Shown: one piece after another, positions 9,093-22,300 of the stretch
Position numbering within the stretch: position 1 is the first letter of the stretch
Layout of the letters: the number at the start of each line of letters is the position of its first letter
Assembly: GCF_000218685.1 (NCBI RefSeq)
Contig: NW_006763300.1
Location: forward strand, 1,785,932-1,849,931
Direction: 5' to 3'
DNA length: 64,000 nt
DNA from: Serpula lacrymans var. lacrymans S7.9
Lineage: Eukaryota > Basidiomycota > Agaricomycetes > Boletales > Serpulaceae
Translations under genes and position numbers: made by a program
The notes under the pieces: generated by a model
The model's database searches: none
The model's input: only the letters and a program-made list of their open reading frames with translations
What the model was told of the DNA's origin: nothing

Positions 9093-10010
9093 GCCCCAAC
9101 GTAGATCTATTTTTGTAAAAATGGTGGCTCCTTTGGGTTTTTTGATGAGATCGGGTATTAGGGGTAGTGGATAAGGGTCTTTCACAGTGTATGTGTTTAG
9201 TTTCTTGTAGTCTTGGCATGGTCGGAGTGATCCATCTTTTTTGCTGATAAAGAAGAAGGGGGATACTTGTGGCGACTTGCTTGGCCTGATGTATCCTTTT
9301 CTGTAATTCTCCGTTAAGAAATCTGTTAACGCTTTGTCTTCCTTGGGTGCTAGTGGGTATAATTTGCAATCTGTTGGTACAAATTCCGGTTTCATGTTGA
9401 GCAAATGATCATATTCCCGTCGTTTGGGGAGTCTTTCTGACTTCTTCTTGTTGAAGACATCTGAATATTCCTTGTATTCATTTGGGAGGGTATGCTCCTT
9501 TTTCTCTCCGTGAATCTGCGCATGTTCCATAGCCGAGTTGGCCTTTAATCTGATTGTGGTTCGGGGGTAGGGTGTTTGGTCGGATACATATCTATAAATG
9601 GCTCTGTATTCGTCTTCCTCTATCATGGTTGTCCTGATCCTTGTTTCCGTTGTGGTTTTGTTGATCCTGATTGAGCGTTTGTCCGAGTTTGGTAATTCTT
9701 TGTCTTTCCAATTTATGACTGGATTAACCTTTTGTAGCCAGGGAAATCCTAGCAGTACATCTTCTCCGTCTAGTCCAGTTAATAGGAACTTTGTGAACCT
9801 ATTTTGTTCTTTTGCATTCACCCTTTGATAGGTAAAATGTGTAATCTTTCCATTTTTGTTTGTGGTTCCATCAACATTTTTACACGTTATAGGGTTCATG
9901 AGTTTTTGGAGGGGGAATCTGTGTCTGATGGCAAATTTTGTGTCCATGAAGTCGTCTGTAGCTCCTGAATCTATCAGGGCTTTGGTTCTGATGGTTTTCT
10001 GTTTTAACAA
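9093..10010 (-). pseudogene. gypsy aspartic protease and reverse transcriptase N-terminus
   Basis: From about 10010 the minus strand encodes a retropepsin with the active-site triad ALIDSGATDDFMD (about 9975-9937), then LLGFPWLQKVNPVINW. The reverse transcriptase fingers follow (YRKGYIRPSKSPQVSPFFF, KKDGSLRPCQDYKKLN) and the first catalytic Asp (TKIDLRWGY). Coding is cut there by the Tc1/mariner-like element and continues at 4863. An in-frame stop separates it from gag upstream. Confidence 0.9.
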
Positions 10011-10099
10011 GCAATCAATTCATAAAGAGTTGGCATTGATCGTTGCTATTGTTACAGTTGCCATTTTTGACGGTACTAACATCAGGGTAGTCCGTCGTT

Positions 10100-11359
10100 T
10101 CAAAAACCCTCGTCTTCTAATTCTTTCATCGCCTCTTTTCTTTGATCTTCTCCTAACTCCGTCCACATCCTCATGATGTTTTGGACCCTGTCTTCTTCTA
10201 CCACTGTTTTGGTGTCATCTTCCGTTTTGGTTTGATGTACCTTTCTTTCAGGAGTTTTTCCTTTGTTCCTACAATTCCTTCCTATGTGTCCTTTCTCATT
10301 GCATATGAAGCACCTTCCCTCTTTCCTCCTTGATTCCTCTTCATCTTTAGTCAATCTTCTAGCTCTGGTGGTTGGTCCACCTTTGTGGTTTCTGTTGTTC
10401 TGTCTTTCTTTGTTTCTGGCGCCCCATGCTCCTTCCGAGATAGTGTTGGCACTAATCCAGTTGGTGTCTAGGTTCGCCACTGTGCTCATCCAGTCTTCAA
10501 TGGTGAGTAGTTCCTTCCGGTGAGTGCCCCGCAAAGGAGGGGTGGTCGGATAGCCTTTTGATAAATCATGATCATGGCTTCGTTGTTGATGCCACTCTTC
10601 CTAGCATTTAGCATGAATCTTGAGTTAAATGCTACTGCATTTTCTCCTTGTTCCATCTTCATTTTCATCAAGGCGGCCGAGGCCGTTCCTTTGACATTGG
10701 CCATTCTGAAACTGGCTGTGAAGGTTTTCATGAAGTCTGCCCACGTGGGGTAGGTGTTCTTCTCTTTGTATATGGTCATCTTGGCTTTGCTCCATGAGGC
10801 GGCGTTGCCATCCTTCATGTAGCTGAGGGCTATGTATACCTTTTTTTTGTCGGAGTTGTAGATGGTGTTGTTGATATCAAAGTGTAGATTGGTGGACAAT
10901 ATCCACCTTTGGGCTTTATCCGGGGTTCCATTGAAGTCATCAATTTTCCCAATCATCGTGGGTTTAGAAGCTGTAGCATTAGACATGGTGCGTGGTGGTG
11001 GGATAGGGGATGGAGCAGGTGCGACGGGGAGTATCTGTGGTATGGGAGGTGGTATTGGGTCACTGTTTGCTGCATATTCTTCAAAGTTGTTCTCATCATA
11101 GATGTTTTCTATGACTATTGGGGGATCGTGTTGTGTTGTGGGTATTAGCTGTGGGTGGCTTTCTGCGTAGTACTGTAACCAACGTGTTCTGGCTTCGTAG
11201 AAAGTGTCTGCTTGTTCTCTGGTGTGGAGTCGGGTTACGTCTGGTTGGGGAAAGGGGGGTGGTGCTGCTATCCTTTCTTGTCGGGATGACGTCGGTGGGG
11301 TTGCTGTTTGTGGGTTGTCTGAGCTTCCTCTTGCTCTCTGGGATCTGGTTGTTGGTCAT
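10100..11359 (-). pseudogene. gypsy gag with CCHC zinc knuckle
   Basis: Gag probably starts at 11359 (MTNNQIPESK). A frameshift in a C-run near 11252 moves it to another frame (QPDVTRLHTREQADTFYEAR). The capsid-like part includes NGTPDKAQRWILSTNLHF and WADFMKTFTASFRMANVKG. A second frameshift near 10500 leads to the nucleocapsid with one knuckle, CFICNEKGHIGRNC (about 10310-10269), and ends at the stop near 10100. At least two frameshifts make it non-functional. Confidence 0.88.
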
Positions 11360-11399
11360 TGTGACGTCTTGTCGACTTTTTCTTCCCAAACATAAATAG

Positions 11400-11720
11400 G
11401 TGGGACTTCTGGTTAGAATACAATTCTTTTGTTACGCACAAAGTGCTTAACAAAGTCTGAGGGTTCATTGAGGTTTCTAAGAGACTTATCCGAAGACACG
11501 TTTGAGAATGTAGTTCTGAGTAGAGTTCTTCCAATGAGAGCTGGTCTTCTTCTGAGTAGAAGTCTGATTTTAGGAGTCTAGCTTTGTAAGCGTAAACTGC
11601 GTAGAATTGTATTGAAGAAATACTACTACTGTTACAAAGGTATTTATAGAAAATAAGATCAGTGATAGGAGTTAGGTCCTATCTAGGGGAGGCTTGCCTG
11701 TTGAGGGCTAACTACTATAC
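11400..11720 (-). repeat. probable 5' LTR of the gypsy element (limits approximate)
   Basis: Non-coding DNA directly upstream of gag on minus, containing a TATAAATA box (11648-11641) about 290 bp before the gag start. This is where the 5' LTR promoter is expected. The partner LTR is outside the window, so edges cannot be fixed by comparison. Confidence 0.5.
11641..11648 (-). promoter_or_regulatory. TATA box of gypsy LTR
   Basis: TATAAATA on the minus strand upstream of gag, in the region inferred to be the 5' LTR. Confidence 0.5.
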
Positions 11721-12432
11721 TAGGTAATGTAGTTTGCGAAGAAAACGGAAATGTACGTGAAGGAAATGAGTCATCAGTCCGATGGTATAACCAATGAGTA
11801 AAGAGAAATGAATAGTCCATAACATTTGTCCAATAGAAATCGTAACAGTGATGAACTGGATAGGAGCCGATGTCTCTGCTTCAGTCCAAATGGCATTGTT
11901 GTCACTACTATCTTGGGCACCTGCACCATTGTCTTCTTCAATGTCCAATGCAACCTCAGTAGATACATCCTGAGCAGGCTGGAGGTCTTGATTCATCCTG
12001 GTAGAATGTCACAGTCATTTTGGTGAAGAAACTGGGACTAGGGTTGGGCTGGAGGCCCTGCATTTTTTTGCTCTAGACATGAGGTTGATGGAAGTATGAT
12101 ACCTACCCATTCATAGGCTCATGGGATGGATGCCTATCTGTCTCTCCGACGGCATTCCGGCAGATTGTGGCTGAAAAAAAAAAAGGAATTTCAGGAAAAA
12201 ACACAGTTCCCGTACGAGTAGGATAACTGGGCACCCCTGGCATCCAAGTGGCTGAACCCGATGCACGCCTTCCATCATGCACGATGAACCATAACTTGGA
12301 AACTAAAAAGTCATAACAATATCAATGGTATTTTGATTGTCACGTATCATGTAACCTGCGATCTAACATTCGCCTAGACGCAAGTGGCATCTATCGTGAT
12401 ACACACCAGATTCCATTTGATGGTGCATATGT
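11721..12432. other. intergenic, nothing recognised
   Basis: About 700 bp between the gypsy LTR region and the stop of the MFS gene. It holds a short A-run near 12173-12184. No gene, repeat or regulatory site could be supported. It should include the 3' UTR of the MFS gene. Confidence 0.5.
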
Positions 12433-14564
12433 CTAGTTATCGTTAATGGTAGAGAATCCAACATCTATCCAAGCTCTCATTCTATCTCCGTAACGAATCG
12501 TCATCCAAAGAAGACTGCAAAATGAGTAGACCACGGAGTCAGACCAAGGACTCTGAGTACCACGTGGAAGCTTACCCAAATGCAACCCATCCCAGGACTG
12601 CAGCAATGGTATTCGTAGCCACCAAGCCAATAAGATCGATAGACGGTAGAACCATTGCGGCCGCAAGCGCCGTGATGAGGGACCGTAAAGCACTGAAATA
12701 CAACCGTCGGGGTGAGAAGCTGTGAATTATGAACAATGAACTGCGTAAATTCCAACAGACCTATACGTAGCTTGAATTTCAGCACTGCGGGAATGCAAGA
12801 TATCGACCGCATAAGCGGCGCATGGTGTCAGAACACTGTCAACCTATGCAAGTGTTAGTTAATAAGGATGTAAAGCGCTGGTATTTGAGCTTGCTTTACC
12901 CCCAATCCATGGAAGAAGAGACAGACCATACTAAGCGTCAGGCCAAGAGGTCCGTCTACGTACGTGGTGATAAGGCCAGAAAATAAAACGGAGAGCGGAA
13001 CCAAGTAGAGCGCGCCCACCCAAGCCGCCCTGAGTCTGTCCTCGGGTACCCATTCACCCTTGCGTCGTATTTTCCACACCTTGATAATTTTATCAGAAAG
13101 ACGTCCAGCCAGTGGGGCACCAACTGCGTCTCGTCAGACACTGTATTCAATGGCAACAGAAAAAGACAGGAAACAAACTTAAATTCCCCAAACCACAAGA
13201 GAGGAAGCAGGCACCGATTAGAGCTTGATTTTCTATATGATAGCGTACGCCCTTTGAAAAAGTTAGTTCATGGACACCATGGACATTTAGCTACTTACAA
13301 TTGTATATGCCAAGGGGACGAGCAGAACTAACCACAAAATTAACATGCCCCATGATCCATGAAAGAGTTCACATACCAAAATCTGTCAGCAAAACCAGAC
13401 CACTAGCTATAGACTATTACTCAGATTAAATCAGTGCTTTGTAATGTGGTACAATGAGAGAGAGCGCACAATGGCCAGTAAATTTGGGCTGCGCAACAAC
13501 CACAGGCTGTCGAGTGGATTGACGAGCTTGAATCGTCCTCTCTCAGATTCTGGGATCTTGTCCTTCCCTCTGGTACCAGGATGACTAGTCTCTGGGAGAA
13601 ACAGGAACACCAAAAGGATTTCAATCAAACCCCAGACTCCCAGTATGAGCTGCATCGTCCGCCACGATGCATATTCAGCAGCGGTACCTAACGCATAACA
13701 CACACGTAAGTTCACTTGCACAAGCTAAGTCTAACGTGAAAAAAGTTATATGTACCTCCAGCGAGAGGTGCCAATGCAGGTCCGAGGAGACAGGCCTATG
13801 GATGGATGAGATCTTAGTAGGCCACCAAACAGAAAATGTCATACTTAAAGGAAACGGGTGGTGCAACGTACCCCGAAAAATATGCCCATTGCAGTCCCGC
13901 GCTCCTCAAGTTGATATATATCACCAATAACGCCGGATCCCAAGGACAGGCCACCCGAAGAACCAAAAGCCTGCACGACACGCCAAAAGAGAAGGTTTTT
14001 TAATGTCGATGACACTGCTACTCCAACACTCCCAATGCATAATAAAGGCAGTCCATACAAATAAATAGGCCGACGACCATCTATGGAAAGGTGAGATCAC
14101 GAATATTACTATGTAGAGAATTACGAAGACTCACAAAATGTAGAGTTGGAAGCCCAGAACAAGCTCCCAATGGCGGTGGAAAATATTGATAGGCTTACTG
14201 CCAGACTGAATTGATGGGTTTACAACGTCAATCCACGGCACCCTATCTCGTATAATGACAACCTAGAAAAGGTAGCATACTTACCTGACTATGGCACCAG
14301 TTGAATTCAAGTCGCGGGCTATTTGAGGAATCGATGGAATAAATGATCCAGCTACGAATACTACGAACCGAGGGCTTTGTAGCTTTAATACGAAATCATC
14401 AGGTATATGTTCTTACATGGTAGCAGGCCAGCCAAGGATACGACGGAAAGGATAGTTCGTTTTTGTGATTCGCTGAAACGACTGTACAATGCCAGATGTG
14501 CAACGCGTCGTTCATCTCGCTCCTGGTTCTCCGAATGCAGGAGAGGACTCTCTTCTGAAGACAT
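12433..14564 (-). CDS. MFS transporter, drug:H+ antiporter-1 (DHA1) family
   Basis: A multi-exon membrane transporter that would export small molecules across the plasma membrane using the proton gradient. The ATG (14564-14562) opens exon 1 (14564-14417). It ends in TM1 (TILSVVSLAGLLP) and splices into FVAGSFIPSIPQIARDLNSTG. Motif A follows TM2 as WASNSTFYGRRPIYL. Later come FWRVVQAFGSSGGLSLG (TM4 region), RTMQLILGVWGLIEILLVFLFLPET (TM6 with the PET motif), LTPCAAYAVDILHSRSAEIQA in the C-half and a last TM ending VAFGLLWMTIRYGDRMRAW. The TAG is at 12435-12433. Several small introns carry GT-AG ends. This region organisation is that of Qdr/Dtr-like fungal DHA1 carriers. It is co-oriented with the PKS-NRPS gene two genes away and is a candidate exporter for its product, though the substrate is unknown. 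Confidence 0.88.
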
Positions 14565-14999
14565 GATAACAATAGCTGCTCAGAGAGCTAGGCAAGAACA
14601 ATACCTATTGCACCACAATCTCTCAAATGGCGTTTGGAGGGCTATTGCTGAGTCTGCTGACCTGACTCGACCGGAGTCAGTCCCGTTGAAATGGAGACAT
14701 GGCATTCATAAAACGTGATCAGTAACCATAAACGAAGAATCAAATGACTCTACAGTAAAGGCGAGATATATTAGAAACTCCAGAAGTTAACTTGTATACT
14801 GCAAGGGGAATATAGGATGGGTAAAAAATGCTGGAAATAATACAGGTGAGTGTTTTGTACGATACGTGCAGATGAAAACAAAGGGGCGCATTGAACAAGC
14901 GAAACCTGAATAAAACGAAACGGGGAGGGTGCAAGCAACTGTGGAGAAAAGCCAAAACAGAGACATTGTATAAAACATGTACAAAAGGCTAGGACGACG
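14565..14999. other. intergenic, nothing recognised
   Basis: Space between the MFS start and the stop of the coiled-coil gene. It must hold the MFS promoter and the neighbour's 3' UTR, but no clear box was found. Confidence 0.5.
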
Positions 15000-17900
15000 T
15001 TATCGTGTCCGACCGGTTGCAACTTTGTTAGTCTCAGCAACATTTTCGAGTTGATTACTTCGCTTTACGGCCAGTTCGTGTTGACGCTCGAGGCTCCTAG
15101 AAATATACTGTCAGCATAGCCATTCTAAGGAGACAAGGCTTTTCACTTACTTGATCTGGCTCTCAAGCTCTACTACTCTTTCTTTCCCACCTTGCCGCTC
15201 TCTCTTGTACTTCTCCTCCGCGGCCTTGATGCGAGCCTCATACTCTTTCACGCGGGCTTCCCACTTTGAATCAACAGTGACGGTCTTCTGAATCATGTTC
15301 GCGATTTTCTCTTCGGAATGGAGAAGTTGGTTCTGGGTGACGGTTAGACGTTTTTCCGCGTTAATAGCACGAGCCATAAGAGATTTGACTTCTGCTGTAT
15401 CACCCTGAGCGGGCCGCCTCGAGCTGCTAAGCTGCGTCGTAAGTTCCGCAGCGGTAGCCTTATGCGATATTAATCACTTTGGTTAGTTGTAGTATGCATC
15501 ATATAGAACGCACCTTTAACGCTTCGAGTTCGCCTTCTTTTGCTGTATATTTACGTCGCCAAGTTGCCTTCGCCTCACCATACGCTTTCACACTCGATTC
15601 GAATTTGTCGATCTGCTTCCACCTGTTATCGAGTTGTTTCCTCATGTCAGTTAGCTTCTCGGTGAATCTCGCCTCAGCCTCTTTACAACGCTTGTCAAAG
15701 TCCAGTTGTATCTGACTCAGAGCCTTCAACCGAGTAATAAGATTGTCATGGAAGACACTAAAGTTGGTGAAAGGTTTTGTCTCAGCTTGAGAGCCTTTCT
15801 TCTGCATACAAACTATGATCAGGCATACGCATGAGATAGATTGAGTACAAACACACATACCGGTGTCTTGTCAACTCCAAGGATCTTATCCATGTATTGA
15901 TAAATAGTGAGTAGAAGGGTGTTCCTCTCAGTCAACTGGTCTCTATACTGTGATTCAGCAGCCAACAACGACCTTTGGTCCTTTGAAAGCCTTTGCTCAA
16001 GTTCACTGGCTTTGGTGCGTGATGTTGACAGCTCAGACTCGGCATTCTTCAAGCCAGCCTGCACACCATCCAGCTTCTCCGATACATTCAGACGCGCTTG
16101 CGTCTGAGCGGCAAGCTGGGAAGCAAGGTCACGGTTCTCTGCATGTAGTTTGTCGATCATGCCATCCCGATCGCGAGTCTTATTTTCACGCTCGTCAATT
16201 CCTTTGCGTGCACGAGAAAGCTCGTCCTCGAGACGTTCGACGTCCCTCTTTAAGCGATCAACCTCGAGTTGCAGAGAGAAGCGCGCGGTTGTATGCGATT
16301 CGCCAAGTTTCTTCGACTCCGCCTCAAGAGTTTGAAGGGCACTCTGTACTGCGTCCAGGTCGGATTCTCTCTGGGCTAACAAGGACTGTGTCCGAGCGAG
16401 GTCGTTGAGAGCAGACTGGAGAGCAGACTCTTTAGCTTCAAGTGCCCGCCGCTCTCGACGAATTTCAGCATCGTGGTCTTGATCGCATTTTTCCATTTCT
16501 ACCTCCAAGCGTTGGCGAGCATCCCGTTCGCGTTGCACTTCTTCTACAAGATCTTCGATATGTTGAGCTAGCTCTTCCTGGCGAGATCTATGTGCGTGAA
16601 TGTCCTCGCAACACTGATCGTACACATCCTGAAGTTCTTGAAGTTGAGACTTGAGCCCAGATAGTTTCTAGGAAGATTGATTGTTGTCAGTGAAAAAAGC
16701 TACTTAGGCGTTCAATTGATGTTTCTGACCTCCTTTAGAGCAGCAGCTAGTGCCTCCAGTCTCTCCCGCTCAACAGCCTCTTCTTCTCGTATCCGATCAC
16801 TTTCCTCCTTCAACTTGTCGTTCTCTTCCTCTAACAAGTACACTTGCTCACCCAACTTCTCGATCTCCCTATTTGTAGCACTGATCTCCGCATCCTTGTC
16901 TTCAGCTTCGCGCTCAAGATGAGCCAGTGCAGCTTCAAACTTGGCATGCAGATCATTAGTATTTGCTTCGAGTTCTGAGATGTTCAGTCTTAGGTCTTTA
17001 GACTCGGTCTCGCGTTCCGCAAGCACCTGTAAGGATAAAAATAGTTAGCCATCCAAATGACGTTGAAAATATATATTGGTTCCATGCTTACATCGCGTAA
17101 CTCCTCAACCTGTCCTCTGGCTTCCTCGACTTCCCCTCTCCACTCCTGCTCAACGACCTCGACGATTCGATCGTGCTCAGCTACCAAAACATCAATTTCC
17201 CGATTCTTCATCTCAATATCATCGTCCTTCTGCTGCAGTTCAATCGTAGCGGCGGCTAGCTTGTCCCGCAGAGCATTAAGGTTGTCTTCGACGACCTCAC
17301 GCTCCTCCCGTTCCTCCAAAATCTGCGCTCGACTTTCGCTTCGTTCAATGGACTCAGCTTCTCTTCGGCGTTGTATATCCTCGATTTCTAACCGAAGAGC
17401 ATCATTCTCGTCCGCCAGTTCTTCCTTTTCGTCCTCTTTCTGCAACACTAACTCATTCTGCTCCTCGATCCTTGCTCTCAGATCCTCGTTCTCCGCTTCC
17501 AACTCCTCCATTCTGCGCTTCAAGCGGTCCCTGCGGCTTTCACCACCCTCTGCCATGGAATCATCCCCTCTTCTCTCCACTATTTCTCGCAACCGATCGA
17601 TCTCCTCCATATTATCCTCTAACAGCCCTCGTACGTTCTCTAGCTCTTCCTCTAGCTCAACATTACGAGCTTCCGAGTCTCTCAAAGCAACATCGTCTGC
17701 TTCTGAAATATGCCCTCTTCTCAGTTCGCGAAGCTCTCTTTCCCGTTCCTGTAACTTCTCTTCCAGCTCCCGTTCACGCTCTCGAGAGCCTCCAGCACCC
17801 CGCTGAGATCGTTCCAATTCGCGTTCAAGCTCCAAGACAAGTTTCTTGAGTTTCTTCATCTCCATACCTCGTTGTTGCACCTCTATTTTCAGGTTTATGT

Positions 17901-18485
17901 TCTGTTTCAAGGCAGCATCGATCTGATCTGGGGCAAGCTGGGCCAATCTCTCCTCCAGAAAGTGAACTCGTAGTTTTATGTTAAAGTTCTCTTTTTTGAG
18001 ATTGTCGATATGCTGAAGATACGGTTGCCTTGAGTTGAATCATAAATTAAGATAAAATATATACGTGCAAATACCTTCTCCTGATCGCGAAGCGTCAGAG
18101 TCACGCCCTTGGTGCCACCAACGCTAGCTCTTGAGCGTTTTGCGCGTGCGGCAAGTGGTGTGTCAGGACCCTCTCCCCATTGCTTCTCACGTCCTGGAGT
18201 GTCAAGTAGATCGCCTTCGGCATGTTCGCCTTCTTCCAGGCTTGAAAGGCCAAGCCTTTTGAATGCTGAATTGGGCTCGTCGGCCTTTCTCCTTGGATAG
18301 TCTGGTGGAGAGGGCGTTGCTATTGGTGCTGACGATGGTGCAGTTGTCTGAGATGATGAGGATGGAACACGTAGGTTACGGGCTGGGGTGGAGAACCCTG
18401 AGACTAGCGATCCAAGCGAAAGATCAGGTAGAGTTCCTATGGATTGTATGGATGTATCTGGACGGCTATTTAGTGCTGCAGACAT
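15000..18485 (-). CDS. centrosomin-motif (CM1) coiled-coil protein of spindle pole body/MTOC
   Basis: About 1,000 residues in several exons, from ATG 18485-18483 to TAA 15002-15000. The first 150 residues are Ser/Pro-rich and disordered. They are followed by TLRDQEK and, across an intron (about 18070-18015), by NLKKENFNIKLRVHFLEERL then DAALKQNINLKIEVQQRGMEMKKL. This is the CM1 / centrosomin N-terminal motif that in Cnn, Mto1 and Pcp1 recruits and activates the gamma-tubulin ring complex. The rest is almost continuous coiled coil rich in Glu, Arg, Leu and Lys (for example 17946-17100 and 16625-15870), ending SNQLENVAETNKVATGRTR. It is a cytoskeletal housekeeping gene rather than part of a metabolite cluster. 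A second start four codons upstream would need TTG, so the ATG was chosen. Confidence 0.85.
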
Positions 18486-19329
18486 AGTGTCCGTCAATGG
18501 ATTCTGTGGTGAACTTGGAATACAGCACGATTCAGATCCTATAACAGTTCAACAAAGATGCAGTAAATATGGACTCATGAGTGAACTTCCTTGTCTTGAA
18601 TGATGCACATGCACATAATACATACCTATAACTGATGTAGGGACGACCTGCCACGACCTTGCAGATTCCTGTCATGCGCTGCGTGGCGGACGCGCTGCAA
18701 AAGCGTTGGACCAACAGAAGGAACTACTAGTACTTTGGGCACGTGAAGTTACATAAGCTTTCGGAAATGCCCGGATTGTCAATGGAGACTAGTCTCATTG
18801 TACTTACGCTGCAAGAAAACTTTCTGTTTGGCCCGGAGATGGGCGAATCTCAACCAAAAGTCCTTCGCAGATCATCGAGGAATGAATCCCCCTCCTCTGT
18901 ATGATACATCTGCATTTGCATGCTTCTCTTATCCTGACGCAGCTCCATCAGCAAGAAAATGCTGCATGAAGTCAAATAGACGGTGCTGGAGACGACGCAA
19001 TACTAGTTAGTGTATGCACTTTTTTGACAAAAAAAAACAATGTCTTGAGGGCGGTGCCGCCCATCCCGTCAGTGTCAACGAGGCAAGGTAGTTCGGACCA
19101 GACTAGGAAATCAGTAGCAATGATACGCCCAGGAAAGGAAGATAAGTGATTGTTATATTGATCAATTGATATACGACTACAAATTACAATTATGAAATTT
19201 AATAACGATATAAGCTGGAAAGCCTCATGAACCCAGGAAGGAAAATGAAATCTAGACGAAGCATAGTATTAGGTTAAAAGTACTGAAGCATGCTGTTAGT
19301 TGACACTCACCATTATTTTGTACGGCGCT
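18486..19329. other. intergenic, nothing recognised
   Basis: About 840 bp between the CM1 gene start and the end of the megasynthase gene. It should contain the promoter of the former and terminator region of the latter. A plus ORF at 18798-19010 has no recognisable features. Confidence 0.5.
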
Positions 19330-22300
19330 TTACTGAGGAGCTTTGCCATCAGCAGCGTCGGTGGCACGGGGTTTAGCAATAGCTTTCTTTGGTTTTGCTG
19401 GTGGCGGAGCATTGGTCTGTAATTATATGTAAGATTAGAAAGAGTTGTATGAAGAAATTCACGCAAGGAAACTGACCGTGTAGGGAGCAAGCACTTCTTT
19501 TACCACTTCGGCAAGAGTCTTCACATGTGCGGGCGTGAACATCGTATCGTGGCGACCAGCCGCCACCTTCATATCCAAGTTCTTGATGCGATAGTCCCAA
19601 CCGTTATGGTCATCAGCACCAGTGTCGAAGTCACTCGCATGTCCACTTCGGTACCACGAACGATCTTTGGGCACCACAAGTGTCGTTGCTCCATCATAAT
19701 GCTCGGGCTCGAAATCAAACATTGAATCCAAGTTCTTGCGAATCTCGGTTCTCAGCTTGCCCTTCCATCTTTCACCGATGTCTGGGAAGTTCTCGGAAAT
19801 GCGGTCGATCGCGCGTTGTGTCCAATCAGTCGACTTCAAGCTCTGACGCTCTGAACCAGGGATAAAGATTGGGTCGAACATGATTAAATGAGCAACTTCA
19901 TCGCCGGCCTTCCGCAGCTTCGTCGCCATGCACAGTGCAACAGCTCCTCCGTAAGAATACCCACAGATCACGTACGGTCCTTGGGCTTGAACACTCTTCA
20001 CAAGTGTGATATAATGGTCGGCCATGGATTCAACGGTTCCAAAGCCAGTAGCAGAACCGAAGTGACGGTCCCCGATGGCGTACATTTCGTTTGGCATGAA
20101 TGCACCAAGACGCATAAATGGTGTAGCCATGCCGGTGATATCGTGTACGATGAAAAGACGTGGATGGACTCCTTTCTTTTTGATAGGTAAGAATTCGATC
20201 AAGAAATCACTGTCAGTGTCTTCTGCCTCCATAATCGCAAGACTGTCCTGGCCCATTGCATCGACTACGAGATTACCCAATTCGCGAATGGTTGGCCTAA
20301 GTCATGAAATCAATATACAGTTCTACTGACGAGGAGTTAGATCAACATACCTCAAATAGACATTGTTTAGACCGATGTGAACGTTAAAGGTCTTCGAGAT
20401 AATACCAGCTGCTTGCACTGCCATCAAAGAATTTAAGCCAGTAGAGAAGAGATCGTGTGTTACACCAAAGCTACTAGGGTCCACTTTGAAAAGCCTGGAG
20501 AAGATAGACATAAGTTCTACCTCGACGTCTGACTGCGGTAAGCCTATCTCATTCGAGAGAGCTGCGGAGAATGACTTGAGGTCCATTTGTTTGAGAGCAT
20601 TACGATCTATCTTGCCACTGCGCGACATAGGAAGTTGAGGGAGGGCAGCAATGAGAGAGGGATACATGAAACGAGGAAGACGTTCTGAGACAAAGATTCT
20701 CAACCCTTCCTTTTCGTCCTCAAGTTGTTCGGGATCTTGTTGCTTGAATTCGACAAATGCAACGATGGCAGGAGTGTCTTGGACGGTGCGGATAACGACA
20801 GCGCCCCTGTGCACACCGGGATATTTGGTGATAACGTCCTCGATTTCTCCCAGCTCGATACGTTGTCCTCTCAGCTTGATCTGACGATCTTCCCGACCAC
20901 AGTATTCGATGTTTCCATCAGAGCGATAAAGAGCAATGTCTCCAGTCTTGTACAACCTTTCTCCAGATACGAAGGGGCTCTCGATGAATGCCTTGGCTGT
21001 AAGCTCCGGTTGATTCAGATAGCCTCTAGCTAACTGAACACCACCGATGTAAAGCTCGCCTTCTACGCCAATGGGTGTAGGTCGAAGTTGGTTATCTAGA
21101 ATGTAGATGCGGTTGTTGGGTAGGGGCCGCCCGATGACGCCGGTAAGGGACGAGGAGGTAACATGACAAGAGATACAATCGACGGAAGCCTCTGTTGGAC
21201 CATACATGTTTTTCAAGGTGACCAGATTCGACCAATCCTCAATCAACTTCTTGCCCAGTGCTTCTCCTGCAACTACAACGGTGTCCAAAGTCGGGTATTC
21301 CTCAGGCGGAACAACAGCCAGAATACTAGGAGTAACATGAAGGACGTTGATACGCAGAGACTTGATGGCTTTAGGGATATCACCAAGAACGAATTCCTTG
21401 CGTCCGGTAACCAGCGTAGCACCATGCGCAAGAGTACCGAAGACATCGATAACAAAAGGATCGAAAGTATACGCAAGCGATGACATCACGCGAACGCCCT
21501 GCCGGAATCCGTAGGCACTTGAATGTTGTATCAAGTTCGAAATTGAACGATGTTCGATCATCACGCCTTTGGGTTTGCCCGTACTGCCGCTCGTGAACCT
21601 AAGCAGATATGTTAGACCGACATAGTTATGAGAGTTGGTACAACGAACATGATGTAAGCGAGACTGGATGGAGTTAAACCATCAACAGTAAAGTTTCCTC
21701 CATCAAAGCGACTCAAACGCTTTTCATAGCTCGGATCATTAATGTAAGCAATCTAAACCAAGATAAGCGACCGTATTTGTTTACATGAAGACTTTACTAA
21801 CCAATACTTTGGAAGCAAGACTCTTCTCAAACACACGTGAGTGATTTGAGGTGGTTAACAGAACTTTAGCCTTGCATTCCTCGATCATGAGCTCCTTGCG
21901 TAACGTGGGGTCGTCGGGGTCCAAAGGAACAAATGTACCACCAGCTTTGAGCACGGCCAAGATAGCTAGAATTTGGTGGATGCCCCTGTCGAAGCACAAG
22001 GCAATAACATCCCCATGGCCAACACCTTGCTGTATAAGTGACTTCGCAATGCGATTAGCTTTAGTGTTCAATTCAGTGTAAGTCAACGATTCGCTTTCAA
22101 ACTCTATTGCAGTGAAGCGTGGTGTAGTTTTGGCCTGCTCTTCCACGAGTTGATGGACAGTGGTCTCCCGCACGGAAACTTCGCTAGCAGACGCAAGCTC
22201 TTTGACGAGTCTTTCATGTTCACGAACACTGAGTGCAGAAATATCCCCGACTTTGACGTGGGCATCACGGCCCAACGTTTCGATTAGATTAATGTACGCA

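Larger units (their letters stand above)
1..11720 (-). mobile_element. Ty3/gypsy chromovirus retrotransposon, decayed and multiply interrupted
   Basis: Read on the minus strand the order is LTR/5' leader (about 11720-11400), gag with a zinc knuckle (11359-10100), aspartic protease and N-terminal reverse transcriptase (10010-9093), C-terminal reverse transcriptase and RNase H (4863-3696), integrase (about 3740-3207 and 1046-268) with a chromodomain-like end, then a further ORF running off the left edge. This order and the chromodomain are those of Ty3/gypsy chromoviruses. Coding is broken by frameshifts in gag, a stop in reverse transcriptase, and two large insertions (1047-3206 and 4866-9090). 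The 3' LTR is not seen and probably lies left of the window. The right boundary near 11720 is approximate because no clean LTR edge or target duplication could be fixed. Confidence 0.9.

Noticed and set aside
17057..17806. 249-codon Ser-rich plus-strand ORF
   Set aside because: Antisense shadow of the Glu/Arg-rich coiled-coil gene; composition is the mirror of its codons.
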